Assembly (NCBI GenBank): GCA_019155185.1
Contig: CM032805.1
Coordinates: 17,416,591-17,480,590 of the forward strand
Length of the DNA: 64,000 bases
Direction of reading: 5' to 3'
From: Beaufortia kweichowensis
Taxonomy: Eukaryota; Chordata; Actinopteri; Cypriniformes; Gastromyzontidae
Shown here: positions 1 to 20,133 of the stretch, piece after piece
Numbering within the stretch: position 1 is the stretch's first letter
How the letters are laid out: each line of letters starts with the position of its first letter
Notes under the pieces: model-generated
The model's input: only the letters and a program-made list of their open reading frames with translations
What the model was told of the DNA's origin: nothing
Database searches by the model: none
Program-made: the position numbers and the translations under genes

Positions 1-233
1 CACTTAAGACATTCATATATTAACCTTCACAAATGATCAAGTGTGTGCAGAAAACCGTGACCTTTCACGACGCACTGAAGTATAGTTCCTGGGTGTGTAT
101 TCAGTAGAAAACTTACTGTCTTTATGTTTCTAAAGTGTAATTAAAGAGTTCCACCTGTTTGTGACATCAGATGTTTAATGTAAAACTCTGAGAACAACAC
201 TGAGACAACATCTTCATAACACATCCAACACCA

Positions 234-1167
234 ATGGGCCTGGTAAGCATCTTTTTTCTCTATGTTTGTTGTTGTCCATTTGCTACGCTTAAACATGTAT
301 GATCGTCTTCACATTACACATAAAACATCCAAGCAAAGCACATTTATTTCTCTGAGATTCACAAGCAAAACTATTGTTTCAAAGTGTTTAAATATTGTTT
401 TGGGTTACTGTACATTGGGTTTCAAAGTATTTGTCTTTGTGCATTAGAAAAACTCTCATCCGAAGCTTTACCCCGGTGATATCCTTGAGTTTCCTGGAAA
501 TAAGTACTTTTCTCATTTTGGAGTTTATTATGGTGAAAGAGACGGAGTTCCTTATGTGGCTCATTTGACCATCAGAGGTAAATCTGTCTGTATGAGCACA
601 TTTACTTCTGTTCAACATTCTCATGAATGACCATCATCTCTCTTCTTTAAGATTCAGACACAAAACTGCTCCTTTTCGGCCGAGCTTTAAATTCTGCTGT
701 GAAGTTAGACCCGATCGATGTTATCGGAAAGAAATACAAGGTCAGAAACTACTTGGATGACAAACACCCGCCACGTGACTTTTACTCTCACATCAAACCT
801 GAGATTGATGAGGCCATGATCAAACCCGTCACATTTGACATCCTGTTTAACAACAGTGAACATCAGGCGACAATGTTACGATATGGAGTCAAAAAATCTG
901 AACAGGTAAAAAATTTCACATTCAATAAAATCTTCCTTTAAAGGTTTATTTATTATTATAAAATGATTAAGCTTGAAATAATTTGTTATTTAAGTGGCAT
1001 TCACAATAAATCTAGATTAGATTACATAGATAAATAGATCAATTTAGATGTTGTAGATTTGATACTAATACTAAAAACAAATTGAACTTTGTTGCTTTCA
1101 GATTGAGAAAGTCTATTTCAAGATCGTTCCCACCTGGAAAGAGTTATTTGAGAAGAAAAAGATTTGA
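234..1167 (+). CDS. LRAT-domain (PLAAT/HRASLS-like) protein, catalytic Cys replaced by Ser
   Basis: Four exons join in frame: 234-242, 448-577, 652-905 and 1102-1167, all with GT-AG borders, giving 152 residues. The protein resembles the H-rev107/PLAAT branch of NlpC/P60-LRAT enzymes, small phospholipase A/acyltransferases that act on membrane phospholipids. Visible family marks are the PGDILEF opening, the first His in SHFGVYYG (about residue 26), the VAHL His (about 42), and the C-terminal NNSEH...LRYGVKKSEQ block. In active members that block reads NCEH with a nucleophilic Cys; here the codon is AGT (Ser, about residue 115). The usual C-terminal hydrophobic anchor is also missing: the protein ends in a Lys-rich tail (KELFEKKKI). 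Enzyme activity is therefore doubtful. An AATAAA lies at 1476-1481. The family call is firm; the orthologue is not. Confidence 0.85.
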
Positions 1168-1475
1168 GAGACATATGGCATCAGGATTACATTCATTCCT
1201 CAATGAAAAAATTAACCTTCACACACTTTTTACAGACTTCTCTTTTATTTCATGTATGAAGCTTCACGATATTATCTAGTATAATTATGAATGTATTTTG
1301 GTGTCTCTCGTGTATGTCTCACATCTGTCCACAAGATGGAGCTATAAGACAAATGTTTGAATCATTATCAAATCTAAACCAACTCATATATTTATTGATT
1401 TATTTCTCTATAAAATATCCCCTGTAACATTTAAACTAAGAGGTGTCTTTATTCAGGCCAAAAAGCATTTTGTTT

Positions 1476-1481
1476 AATAAA
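1476..1481 (+). promoter_or_regulatory. poly(A) signal AATAAA of the LRAT-like gene
   Basis: Canonical AATAAA about 310 bases after the stop codon of the LRAT-like gene, with no other gene between. Confidence 0.5.
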
Positions 1482-1539
1482 ATGGTTTCAATTGAAAAGT
1501 TTGAATTATTCAGACGTCAAATGTCCGACTTCGAGTGAT

Positions 1540-1916
1540 ATTCCAGACGTGTATTTCCGCGTGAGAAATATCCGAGATCCGAGTTGTGAAAAACGAATTC
1601 GGAAGTTGTAGGTTCGTGTCCGCGCATGCGCCGGAGAGAGCGCGTGTGCCAGCCGGCGTTTTAACGCTCTTGAAATGCACTTTATAAGAAATTATAAGAA
1701 GAATATAACGTTGTTTTCTCTCTCAAAGTGTGATATATATATATATAATGACATTAAGCAGCTCATCTCCAGAGTTAACACTCATGATGAATAACATTTC
1801 GTGTCGTGTCCAGATCGATCTGTTTGCTTTATAAGACGTCAATATACGTCAAGCTTTAATTTGAACTTCATCTGAAGACATGACGACATTTGAGTGACAA
1901 AAACCTCATCAGATGG
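1540..1916 (+). promoter_or_regulatory. Putative CpG-containing promoter and short first exon
   Basis: A locally GC-richer patch inside AT-rich DNA. It carries a palindromic GCGCATGCGC (NRF-1-type site) near 1622 and several CpGs. It is followed by an ATG directly abutting a strong donor (ATG then GTGAGTAAA, donor at 1916). This looks like the 5' end of a plus-strand transcription unit whose first coding exon holds only the start codon. The downstream exon candidate at 2939-3111 keeps an open frame from this ATG. No TATA box is seen. Promoter function is inferred. Confidence 0.4.
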
Positions 1917-2059
1917 TGAGTAAAATATCAACCTTTAAAAAACTTATATACTTATAGATATAATTATAGATATAGAAAGCATAGATTGTGATTAAATGTG
2001 ATCCACTGTAATAAAGTTAATACGTCCAGTAACAAGTACTAACAAAAAGTAAATAAACG

Positions 2060-2290
2060 GGCTTTAAAAGGTTCCTCACAGTGATGACAGAAGAACCTTT
2101 TATGGTTCCTAAAGAACCATTCTAAAAAGAATCTTTTCTTCTTACCATGTTGTAGTCTAAAGAACCTTTTTTCAACTTTTTGTGAAACAGAAATCTGTGG
2201 ATGTTGAAGGTTCTTTATGGAACCATGTTTTTTTCTATGGCATCATGAAGCACCTTTATTTCTAGTGTGTTCTCTAATAATCAAACATGT
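2060..2290. repeat. AAGGTTCTT-type teleost MITE copy
   Basis: Repeated AAAGAACC/GGTTCTT blocks forming partial inverted arms (for example AAAGGTTCCT, AAGAACCTTTT, GGTTCTTTATGGAACC). The same motif set occurs near 4566-4735, 10225-10290, 17620-17740, 21595-21670, 41505-41600 and 59040-59172. It is a nonautonomous repeat with no coding capacity. Confidence 0.6.
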
Positions 2291-2654
2291 GGTGCATTTC
2301 TCTGTAATAGAAATCACTGAAGCAGAACTGCAGTCTCTCTCTTTTGTTTGCAATATGAACGCTAGATTAAATCTCATAATAAATTCATTGAAGCAACATT
2401 AACACATAAAAGCAAAGCCGAGCGCTCACAATAACCTCCAACGGCACTGGAATAATTAGACACATAAATGAAAAGACAGCTATAGCTTATTGATGTTTCT
2501 TTCTATTGATGAACCGATTTCTAATCTCTCTTATAAACACCAATAATCTTAAAACCATAGAAGATTTGTTTAAGTTCAAGTTTCAAAGCAGCTTTACAGC
2601 AGAATAAACAGAATGACAAGCAGGAAAATATAAAAGCTCATTTAATATCTAATA

Positions 2655-2870
2655 TCATTAATATAGTGTATTACATCATACTGAGAGTTCAGATGGTTTA
2701 AAAGACCTCACATGAGGATTTAAACCTGATGATAAATCTTTCTTTTGTCATAGTAAGGTTTATATTTGCATGGATTTATCCGAATTCTTTGTGTCCGAAA
2801 TATATCTGTCTAAGCCAGTGTGTGCCGTATACATGCCCAAACAATTTGTGAAATGAATTTTGCAGTACTG
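2655..2870. repeat. Fragment of locally repeated element (tail part)
   Basis: This stretch shares long near-identical blocks with 3505-3690, including the hairpin GACCTCACATGAGG, TTTTGTCATAGTAAGGTTTA, and TCTGTCTAAGCCAGTGTGTG. It appears to be the distal part of the dispersed element described at 3203-3690. Confidence 0.6.
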
Positions 2871-2938
2871 TTTAGTGTATTACTAGCTGTATATTTACTA
2901 TATAAATTTAACCTGAGATGGGTGTTTTAACATAGAAA

Positions 2939-3111
2939 CAAGGAAAGCGGTCTCATCATCACTTACCAGCAGAAGTGTTTTGGAGTGGATCAGATAACAT
3001 GATTGAGCATGACATTCATGAATTTACAAAGAGCCGACGGAATAGAGCCGTTCATGATGACAGTCTGGATAATATCCTGTCAACTGAAATCTGTGATAAA
3101 CACTCGAGCCC
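2939..3111 (+). CDS. Candidate coding exon, unassigned small protein
   Basis: After an acceptor (...AACATAG at about 2932-2938) a 56-codon open stretch runs to TAA at about 3109-3111. If spliced to the ATG at 1913-1915 the frame is kept, giving a basic, His/Ser-rich protein of about 58 residues starting MKQGKRSHHHLP and ending STEICDKHSSP. Alternatively the exon ends two bases earlier at a donor, CC|GTAAGA, and continues into exons I could not find. I do not recognise the family. The composition (mixed charged, no low-complexity repeat) looks protein-like, but the unit lies between repeats, so this remains a candidate. Confidence 0.3.
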
Positions 3112-3202
3112 GTAAGAAACTCAAAACAACACTCATATACTTCAGTCTAGTTCAGCTATATACAACTGGGTTATGAACGTGACATTTTCAGTCAAAACCT
3201 GA

Positions 3203-3690
3203 AATATAATTTCTCACAGAATGTATTTATTATTAATATAAAGAATCATGTGTTTATATGAGTCCAGACATCAGAATAATATCAGTCTATACACGAGTTA
3301 TCTGTTATCTGACAGCATACAAACCAGAAGCAATAATACCCAACAAATGAAGAAGAAATGACTCTATAAAGAACATCAAATAGATATTTTATTATAATAT
3401 TCATTTCTTCATTTATGAGGAATATGAACTGTTATGAATGAAAACAGCACTTTATCAGACGATGAAAAATAAAAAATTAAACATTAAAAAATGCTTTAAA
3501 GATAAAGAGAGACCTCACATGAGGATTTAAACCATCTGAACTATCAGTATGATGATAAATCTTTATTTTGTCATAGTAAGGTTTATTTTTGCATGGATAT
3601 ATCCAAATTGTGTCTAAAATATATCTGTCTAAGCCAGTGTGTGTTATATACATGCCCAAACATGAATGAATTTTACATTTACAAAATGAC
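3203..3690 (+). repeat. Dispersed nonautonomous element, copy 1
   Basis: About 490 bases related to copies at 5735-6150 (inverted), 19729-19955 (inverted, shorter) and 44395-44815. Shared landmarks in order: CAGAATGTATTTATTA, CCAGACATCAGAATAATATC, CAACAAATGAAGAAGA, AAAGAACATCAAATAG, ATGAGGAATATGAACTGTTA, ACCTCACATGAGGATTTAAA. No ORF of transposase size is present. It is likely a MITE or SINE-like family. Confidence 0.7.
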
Positions 3691-3929
3691 CAATTGCACC
3701 TTGAAGAAAAGGTCCAAGATAATAAAAATGACAAAAGTCTGATTTATGAAACATCGTCATGACCCTCGAGTCTATAGTTAACTAGTGATGTTCATGTATG
3801 AGATTGGACATTTGGACCTGCTGGATTGTCCCTTGTGAACATTAAACCTTGATCTCGAGTATCAGAATGTTATTGATGAAGTATCCGTCGCTCTCCGTGT
3901 CCTTCATCTGATGAGTACGGTGTGATACT

Positions 3930-4190
3930 GTCACATATCTGTCATTCTGAACTGGGAAACTGTAAATGTGTGTGATGCTTTTCTGTGTAAAACATGTGAC
4001 TGCAGGGACGTTATTGGTGGTTTCCAGGGTACAGAACACAAAAGAAGATGTTGATGATCAAACAACATTGAATTATATGAACACAAAACCACAGAGACAT
4101 TTCTCACAATATCTTCTTTTGTGTTCCACTGAAGAAAGAGTCACATACAGATTTATAATGAACATGAAAGTAAATAAATGATGAGAGAAG
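3930..4190. repeat. Teleost dispersed repeat with CACAAAAGAAGAT arms
   Basis: Inverted blocks GAACACAAAAGAAGAT and ATCTTCTTTTGTGTTC flank a centre with CACAGAGACATTTCTCAC. This arrangement is familiar from abundant fish MITE-like repeats. The short ORFs here (for example 3842-4039 on the minus strand) are probably incidental. Confidence 0.5.
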
Positions 4191-5220
4191 TTTTATCTAA
4201 GTAAACATGAAAGATACCTACAGTACATCCTCTCCAAGAGAATGTGACAGAACACTAAATGAACACTAAATGTCTTTTTTAAAAGAGTAAATTGCTTGTT
4301 ACTGCGGTAAATTAGCTCTTTGTATGTGAAATGAATTCCTGTTTTTAAATGAATCCGTGACTGATCCTAGAGCAGTTCTGTCTGTGTCTCTATACTTCAT
4401 TATAAACATCAATATCAGGTCAAGATCAGAAAGAGATGTTCTTCAGAAGCTCATTAAACCGGTCCAGTCCTGTTTATTTCTATAGTGCAAACAGAACATG
4501 ATGAAATATATAGAATACATTATTGCTAAATTAGTTTTTTATAAAATGTTCATTGGGAAGATTGTGAAAGGCACTCTTAAAAATAAAGGAAATTCTTCAC
4601 GGCCATAGAACAACCATTTTTGGTCCCCAAAGAATATTTCTGTCAAGGGTTCTTAAAAGCACCATTTCTCTCTTACCTTCTTATAGTCTAAAGAAGCTTT
4701 TGTCATTCATAGTCCTACTGAGCAAATATGTTTATATTAGCAAGACTAACTGTAAAGATAATTGTCTGTAAGATTTAAATTGGTTTCCAAATAAAAATAT
4801 AACTAGATATTAATGACAAATCCATTTAAAGCCGACGCTTGTACCGAAAGTCTTGTACCTACATATATATATTATATATATATTTACTGAATTTAAATAC
4901 ACACTTGTTTTTCTACAACAAGGCTGAAATTTATTACTGAAAGACTGGCATGAGCAACATCATCTGAGCATTATAAACATGAGACTATCACTGATTCTGG
5001 TTCAACATGAAAACAACAATCAGCTTATTGGCTTTTGAAAAACCTTGATTAAAAATCATATTGAAATGGCAAAAATGAAAGCAGTGATTTTGTCTTATTA
5101 AAAAGTATTACAAAAGACTTTGTTAAAAGCGAAAGAATTGAAATCTATTGCATCTACTTATTCATTCAGCAAGCCAAAACTTTAAGATGCTTTTATCTGG
5201 ACCAGTTCATCGAGATCATC

Positions 5221-14037
<8,817 letters not shown>

Positions 14038-15714
14038 CTCCAACACTTCTATTCTGAAAACAGAGCAATAAAAACCAAAGTTACTAACTACAGACTTACA
14101 AATAGTTCATTACGTAATGCAAAAAAGCACTTTAGTACAGCTGTATATTTACCTTCAACTGCAGATTCTAATGTTTCAGATCAAGAGTATCGATGTACAG
14201 AAAACACAGCAAAGTTTCCCGTTTCTGCATGTAATGCAGTTTATAACACCACCCGGAACTGACTGTGTGTAAAGAGCATGAAGCGAGACATGAATGTGTT
14301 AAACCTACTATGGTGAAGACACGGCTAATGAGTGACGTATTAAACGTGTTACGTAACGCGAGTCCTGCGTAACGAATCATCTTGCTCGACTCATGAATAT
14401 TAACTAGACGCACTTAACTAGACAGATCTAGTTAACTGAATATTAACTAGACGCACTTAACGGACACGAGAGATCCCAGAACAACGAAAACTGTAACTGT
14501 TTAATATTCATTACAAATGTAATGACTACAACACACACATTATTGCATTTAACGATTGCATTTATATATAGTATAATAATATAAAAACACAATTACCGTA
14601 GTAAAAAAAAATAACACGTATAAAGTATTTGTCAGAATATTATTTTTTTTGCTGTTGTTTTGTGTTGTAGAAGGTGTAAATGATTGTGTTTGTATTTACT
14701 CTAAATGCTCGTGAGTGTCTTAAACTCGCTAGAGGAGAGAAAGGAGTTTTTTTCTTATGCAACAGATATCTTTATATATTATTTATTTTTACAATTTACA
14801 TCATTTCAAATTGCATGTAAAATATGAATGCATGAGCATAAATCACCTGAGTTAAAGTAATCTTGCCTCTCTCAGCTCGATACAGAGCATTATCACTGCC
14901 AACATGTGCAATGACATTATTTATAAAACCCCTAAAACAAAAGATTTAAACGTCAATAACACTTGCTGTCATTATATTATATTATATTATATTATATATT
15001 ATATACAAAGTGTCAAAAACCAGCGCGTTTCCCCAGAGGCGTTTTCTATTCGTTTCTACGGAAGCCGGGCGTCGCTCGCGCTCACCGCGGTGCATTGTGG
15101 GATTAATGGCGGCGTTCTCCTGTTGTGAGTGACATCGAGCAGGTGCGATGCAGGTATGACAGAAAATATCAAACTAATCAACTTATTTGTTAAACATATG
15201 ATGCTCACTCATGCAAAACATATTTGATTAATTAATAATTTTACACTGACATAAAATCCTATTTCACACTACTGCCTTTATAGCTAAAATATTATTATAT
15301 TGTTTAACTTTATTGACACATTATAATCAATAATCACGTATCAGTATTTGCTAATGCTGTAGTCTGGGATATTTCGCACCTAAACCCGAAACTCTTTGGA
15401 TGTAAATAAATACTTTACTTAGTTACATTATCGTTTTAGTGTTGCTAATTACTTTTAAAGTAAATTTTTAACAGTTTAACAGGTTTTTTTACAGTTTACT
15501 TTTACAGTACTTTTAAAGTAAATCCAGGTGGTATTTCCGGGTTCGTGGTGGGAAATATCTTAAATCCTAGTTGTGTGTCAGTCAGCAGCATTAGATTTAA
15601 GCTCCGCCCACTGAATGAATCTCATCAGCTCTCAGTCCATCAGTGAGTGTCTGTGATGCAGGAGAAGAACATGAACACAATCATCATACATGATTTCAGA
15701 CATTACACAGGACA
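14038..15714. other. Divergent intergenic region between ephx2 and chrna2
   Basis: Holds the presumed ephx2 promoter and 5' UTR side (14055-14480), with a 24-base direct repeat GAATATTAACTAGACGCACT... at about 14395 and 14439. It also holds the orphan exon copy (14747-14973), an ATTAT-rich tract (14973-15003), and a CpG patch (15020-15150) with GCATTGTGGGA and a donor-like ATGCAG|GTATGA near 15148. The CpG patch could start a plus-strand transcript, but no linked exon was identified. Confidence 0.4.
14747..14973 (-). pseudogene. Duplicated orphan ephx2 exon 2 upstream of exon 1
   Basis: The minus-strand exon copy 14847-14931 has the same acceptor (TTTTAG), donor (GTGATT) and 85 bases as true exon 2 at 13762-13846. 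It sits about 810 bases 5' of the ephx2 start codon. It cannot add to the normal protein unless transcription begins further upstream. If an upstream transcript joined it to the acceptor before exon 1, the frame would not match the start-codon frame. It may be a real local duplication or an assembly artefact. Confidence 0.75.
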
Positions 15715-15745
15715 ATGGCACAGAATCATCATCATCATCCACTAA
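15656..15745 (+). promoter_or_regulatory. Upstream ORF overlapping the chrna2 start codon
   Basis: ATG at 15656 opens a 29-codon frame ending at TAA 15743-15745, in a different frame from the main ATG at 15715 and overlapping it. If it lies in the transcript it could lower chrna2 translation. Seen directly; the regulatory effect is inferred. Confidence 0.4.
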
Positions 15746-18700
15746 CATTATTTTTTAAGACCTTACTGCTGTTTTTTCATATCGTGGGAAACGTTACCCC
15801 TGGTGAGTGCACAATTCTTTATTTTCAGTATGCTTGTATTTGGTTAAATATTTTATATGTTGTAGAAGAGTGAATAACTTGCTCTAGTTTATCACAATCA
15901 TGTGAATATTACATACACTATAATGAAGTTATGAGTATTCGTATGTGTTATTAAAAATAAAATACACCTCATGTATCTGTTGCTTGAGTTTCTGATGCAT
16001 AATGACATTCTTAGTTTTATTTATATTTACAGTAAACGTATAGCTTCTGTTGACAGTACATACAAGCGAAATAAGAGATTATATATATATATATATATGA
16101 GATTATTGCGAATGCATTATTTAGACAGTATTTTTTAAAAGTTATAATGTAAAATACAATCTGTTGAAAATTGTGCACATCTAAGTCAGTAATGTAACCA
16201 GATCTGTAATATCATGTAACTCATTTGTTTAACAAGTTCAACAACTGTATTAAATGCACAGTTAAGTGTAAATTCAGATTTCTGGATCCTATTGTACTAT
16301 TAAATGTGAACAATATGTCTTTATATTGTTTCTTGCCGCCGTGTAACTTCACTGTGTTTCCTATTTGGATTTGATTATAATGTTTCCACCCTCTTGAAAT
16401 CCCTGACAGTCTGGACTAATGAAAGCTGACGGCACTGATTAAAGAATGAATGTTAATTACATTAAGGAGGATCTTCATGGCCAGTCTCTTATTTTACCCT
16501 GTCATAACTCAGTTAATGTGAAATGACCTCAACAGTCACCTGTTTAACATACACGTCTTTTACCACATCTACGTCTCTCTCGCCTCTTTAACAGTATGAA
16601 TAACGTGAATATTGATATCTCTTGCAGTGTTATCAGACGGGTGGATTCATGCACATGCAGAAGACAAACTCTTTAAAAAACTCTTCAGTGATTATAATAA
16701 GTGGTCCAGACCCGTGCAGAACATCAGTGATGTGGTTATTGTCAAGTTCGGCCTCTCCATCGCTCAGCTTATTGATGTGGTAAATTTACATGTTTTGATG
16801 TTGTATATGGATTTCATATCCACAATAACACATTTAAACACACAATAAATAACAATTGTCATGTTATCTATGCATTGTGAAGCAATGCATTCCTGTGTAA
16901 AATGTTGGGGATGATGTGTTTATAATATACTGGTTTCCAGATGTTATTAGGGTCAAAGTATCACACTTCCAAGTGTCTATAATGTGTGACCTCATAACAG
17001 ATTGACTCTCTGCTGTTCCACTGACCCTCATTTCAACCCAATTCTGTCCTTATTTAATTTGTTGTCTAATACAAACTGACCTTTCCTGATATTGATACAG
17101 GATGAGAAGAATCAGATGATGACAACAAATGTCTGGCTAAAGCAGGTAAGAGTTCATTATAATCAACTAATGAAAGCAAATGCTATAAATACATTCTAGG
17201 ACATATCAAAGCTGTTGTTTGTTTGTAAAATCATCATGATATAGTAATTGTAAATAGACACAGCTTTATTAATATTCTTCATTTTTCTTATTTGAGAATA
17301 TATCTATGTGACCCTGTCTGTAAAAACAATGAAGCTAAAGCCTAAAATCTCATTCTAAGATACCGAGCATCACCTATTAATTACACTGTGACATAATCTT
17401 ACTCGGTCAATATTAATATACAGGTTATATTTTTACAGAATGTTCTTTGGGATGTATTCAACAGTAAATCACAAAACATGACTTCAGCTGGGTTTTCATC
17501 ATTTTGACAGTGTTTATGTATTTGCTAAAAACTTTATATTATAAAATCATACTATATAAAAATGCAATAGGAAAATAAAGATGCTTAATGATGTGGTGGA
17601 AGAAACATTTGGCTGAATGGTTTCATAAAGACCCTTTCTGTTTCACATAAGTTTATTTGTGATGGAAAGCAGTAAGAAATGGTCTTTGGCTGAATGGTTG
17701 TTCTATGTCAGTGTTGTAAAGACCCTTTTGTTCTAATGTTCTTTCTCTCTGTGACTGTTGTAGGAATGGAACGATTATAAATTGCAGTGGAATCCCTCTG
17801 AATATGATAACGTAACATCCATTAGAGTTCCATCTGAGATGATTTGGGTTCCTGATATCGTCCTGTACAATAAGTATTGATCTCCATCACTAACAGGCTG
17901 TAAAACACATGATTTATGCATTATTATTATTCTGTTGCTCTCAGTCTTAATAACTCTATTAATATCTGCGGTCTGTAGCGTCCACATCTCCATTGACTGC
18001 TGCCTCTCTAACATTAATATGTGAAATTAAAGAGACGTGCCGTGAAATAAGATGTTAAGCACTGCTGTAGTTATTAAAAAAGTTGCACGTTATAATCTCC
18101 AAATGAAATGTCAGAGAAACATTACATCCATCTTTATCTAGGAGGCGTTTTTAATCTCGGACAAATGAGAAATTGAGGTCCGCTTGCATCATCGTACTCC
18201 TGAAGCAACGAGCTGTAGATATTTGAAGTAATTATTGAAATTTCTGTAGAACAGAAAGCCTGAAAGGCATGAGGAAAGTTTTAGCCTGAATAGATTCAAG
18301 ACACCTTACATTCACAGCAAAGGAATATTTGGGTTCATATCATCCATTATTTCTATAATGTATTCAGAGCTTAAAAATATTTGACCTATAATAATGTTTA
18401 ATCTTTTATCCCAGAACATGAATTAAGAGTTGATTCTTCATGATACGAGTCCTTAAAATGTTTTTATTTTTAAATGTGCCAGATTATTTACGCATAAAGT
18501 GCAACGTTTAATATTTTGTGGTTTTGTAGTGCTGACGGTGAGTTTGCCGTGACCCACATGACCAAAGCCCACCTGTTCCACACGGGGAAGGTGAGCTGGG
18601 TTCCTCCAGCCATCTACAAGAGTTCTTGCAGTATCGATGTCACCTTCTTCCCATTTGACCAGCAAAACTGCAAGATGAAGTTTGGCTCGTGGACCTACGA

Positions 18701-20133
18701 CAAGGCCAAGATCGATCTGGAGCGAATCGAGAACACGGTTGACTTGAAGGACTACTGGGAGAGCGGAGAATGGGCCATCGTGAACGCCGTGGGAACGTAC
18801 AACACCAAAAAGTACGACTGCTGCCACGAGATCTACCCAGACATCACCTTCTTCTTCATCATCCGACGTCTGCCTCTCTTCTACACCATCAACCTCATCA
18901 TTCCCTGTCTGCTCATCTCCTGTTTGACCGTGCTGGTGTTTTACTTGCCGTCGGACTGCGGAGAGAAGATCACCTTGTGTATTTCTGTCCTTCTGTCTCT
19001 CACCGTGTTCCTCCTGCTGATCACGGAGATCATTCCCTCGACGTCGCTGGTCATTCCTCTGATCGGCGAGTATCTTCTCTTTACCATGATCTTCGTCACC
19101 CTCTCCATCGTCATCACGGTTTTTGTGCTGAACGTCCACCATCGCTCTCCGAGCACCCATAAAATGCCACGCTGGGTCCATTCTGTGTTTCTGGATCTAA
19201 TCCCTCGTTGGCTTTTCATGCGTCGTCCGGATCCCGATCGAGAGCGCCGCCGGATGCTTGTTCCGCAGGATAAGAGCGAGACGCCGGACCTCGCCGTGTC
19301 CAGAAGCTGGGAGGTGGATGAAAGAATCGGTCAGGACATGGAGTTTGGGGTGGAGATGGAGAGAGCCACGTCTGTCTCGTCTCCGTCTGCGACGTCTCTG
19401 CGTCTGTCTGACTGTGAGCCGTTACTCCAGAGGTACGAGCTCCACGTGTTGAACCATCGTCAATGTTCAGGAGAGTTTCTAAACCTCGTGTCACCGTGTG
19501 TCCTGCGAGCTCTGGAGGGCGTGCGTTACATCGCTGATCATCTGCGGGCTGAAGATGAAGATTTTTCAGTAAGTGGACATTTTACTGCAGATGCATCTAG
19601 TTTTTCATAGGGCAATTTCATGCAAAAACTTTTCACCTTTGTCTCTTAATATTTGTAAGTGGCTTTGGATAAAAGCGTCAGCTAAATGCCTAAATGTAAA
19701 TGTAATAAAAGTTACAGTTGTTCTTAAAGGTTTTCATCATACTGATAGTTCAGATGGTTTAAATCCTCATGTGAGTCTCTATTAAAGTTTTTCATAAATG
19801 AACACATGAAAGTAAAATAACTATTTGATGTTCTTTAAAGACTCATCTCTTCTTCATTTATTGGGTATTATTTCTTCTGGTTTGTGTATTTTAATTCACA
19901 GAAATCAGATTTATTACACTATTTTTAACTCATATTTTTCACATTCATAACAGTGAAATTGATTTATTTTGATGTAATGTACGACTGTGTTGTTTGACCT
20001 TCGACAGGTGAAGGAGGACTGGAAATATGTGGCGATGGTGATTGACCGGATCTTTCTGTGGATGTTCATCATCGTGTGTCTGCTGGGAACAGTCGGTCTC
20101 TTTCTGCCTCCCTGGATATCAGGAATGATCTGA
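15715..20133 (+). CDS. chrna2: Neuronal nicotinic acetylcholine receptor alpha subunit (alpha-2 type)
   Basis: Six exons: 15715-15802, 16628-16779, 17101-17145, 17764-17873, 18530-19568, 20008-20133, giving 519 residues. It is a ligand-gated cation channel subunit of the postsynaptic and presynaptic membrane. Features: a hydrophobic signal peptide in exon 1; a Cys-loop with 13 residues between Cys165 and Cys179 (C...PFDQQNC); adjacent Cys229-Cys230 in YDCC, which marks an alpha subunit; TM1 with the IIPCLLISCL stretch; TM2 EKITLCISVLLSLTVFLLL; TM3; a moderate cytoplasmic loop; and TM4 in the last exon ending PPWISGMI. The short loop fits alpha-2 better than alpha-4. The position between ephx2 and ptk2b, as in human 8p21, supports CHRNA2. 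A possible poly(A) signal is at 20655-20660. Confidence 0.93.
19655..19955 (-). repeat. Two repeat fragments in the last chrna2 intron
   Basis: 19655-19705 is an inverted fragment of the CATTTAGCTGACGCTTTTAT repeat. 19729-19955 is an inverted, shortened copy of the 3203-3690 element (CTATTTGATGTTCTTTAAAG, TCTTCTTCATTTATTGGGTA). Confidence 0.6.

Larger units (their letters stand above)
3112..5220. other. Intergenic, repeat-dominated
   Basis: Holds the element copies at 3203-3690, 3930-4190 and 4566-4735 (the last starts with CACTCTTAAAAATAAAGG). No supported exon was found. A minus-strand poly(A) signal (TTTATT on the plus strand, 4930-4935) is a plausible end for ephx2. Confidence 0.5.

Noticed and set aside
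3842..4039. Minus-strand ORF reading FPVQNDRYVTVSH
   Set aside because: Overlaps a dispersed fish repeat with no supported splice partner.
14847..14931. Orphan exon 2 as part of a second ephx2 gene
   Set aside because: No exon 1 or exon 3 copy accompanies it in the window, so a second functional gene is not supported.
18453..19181. 242-codon minus-strand ORF opposite chrna2
   Set aside because: Antisense shadow of the large GC-rich chrna2 exon 18530-19568; no domain recognised.
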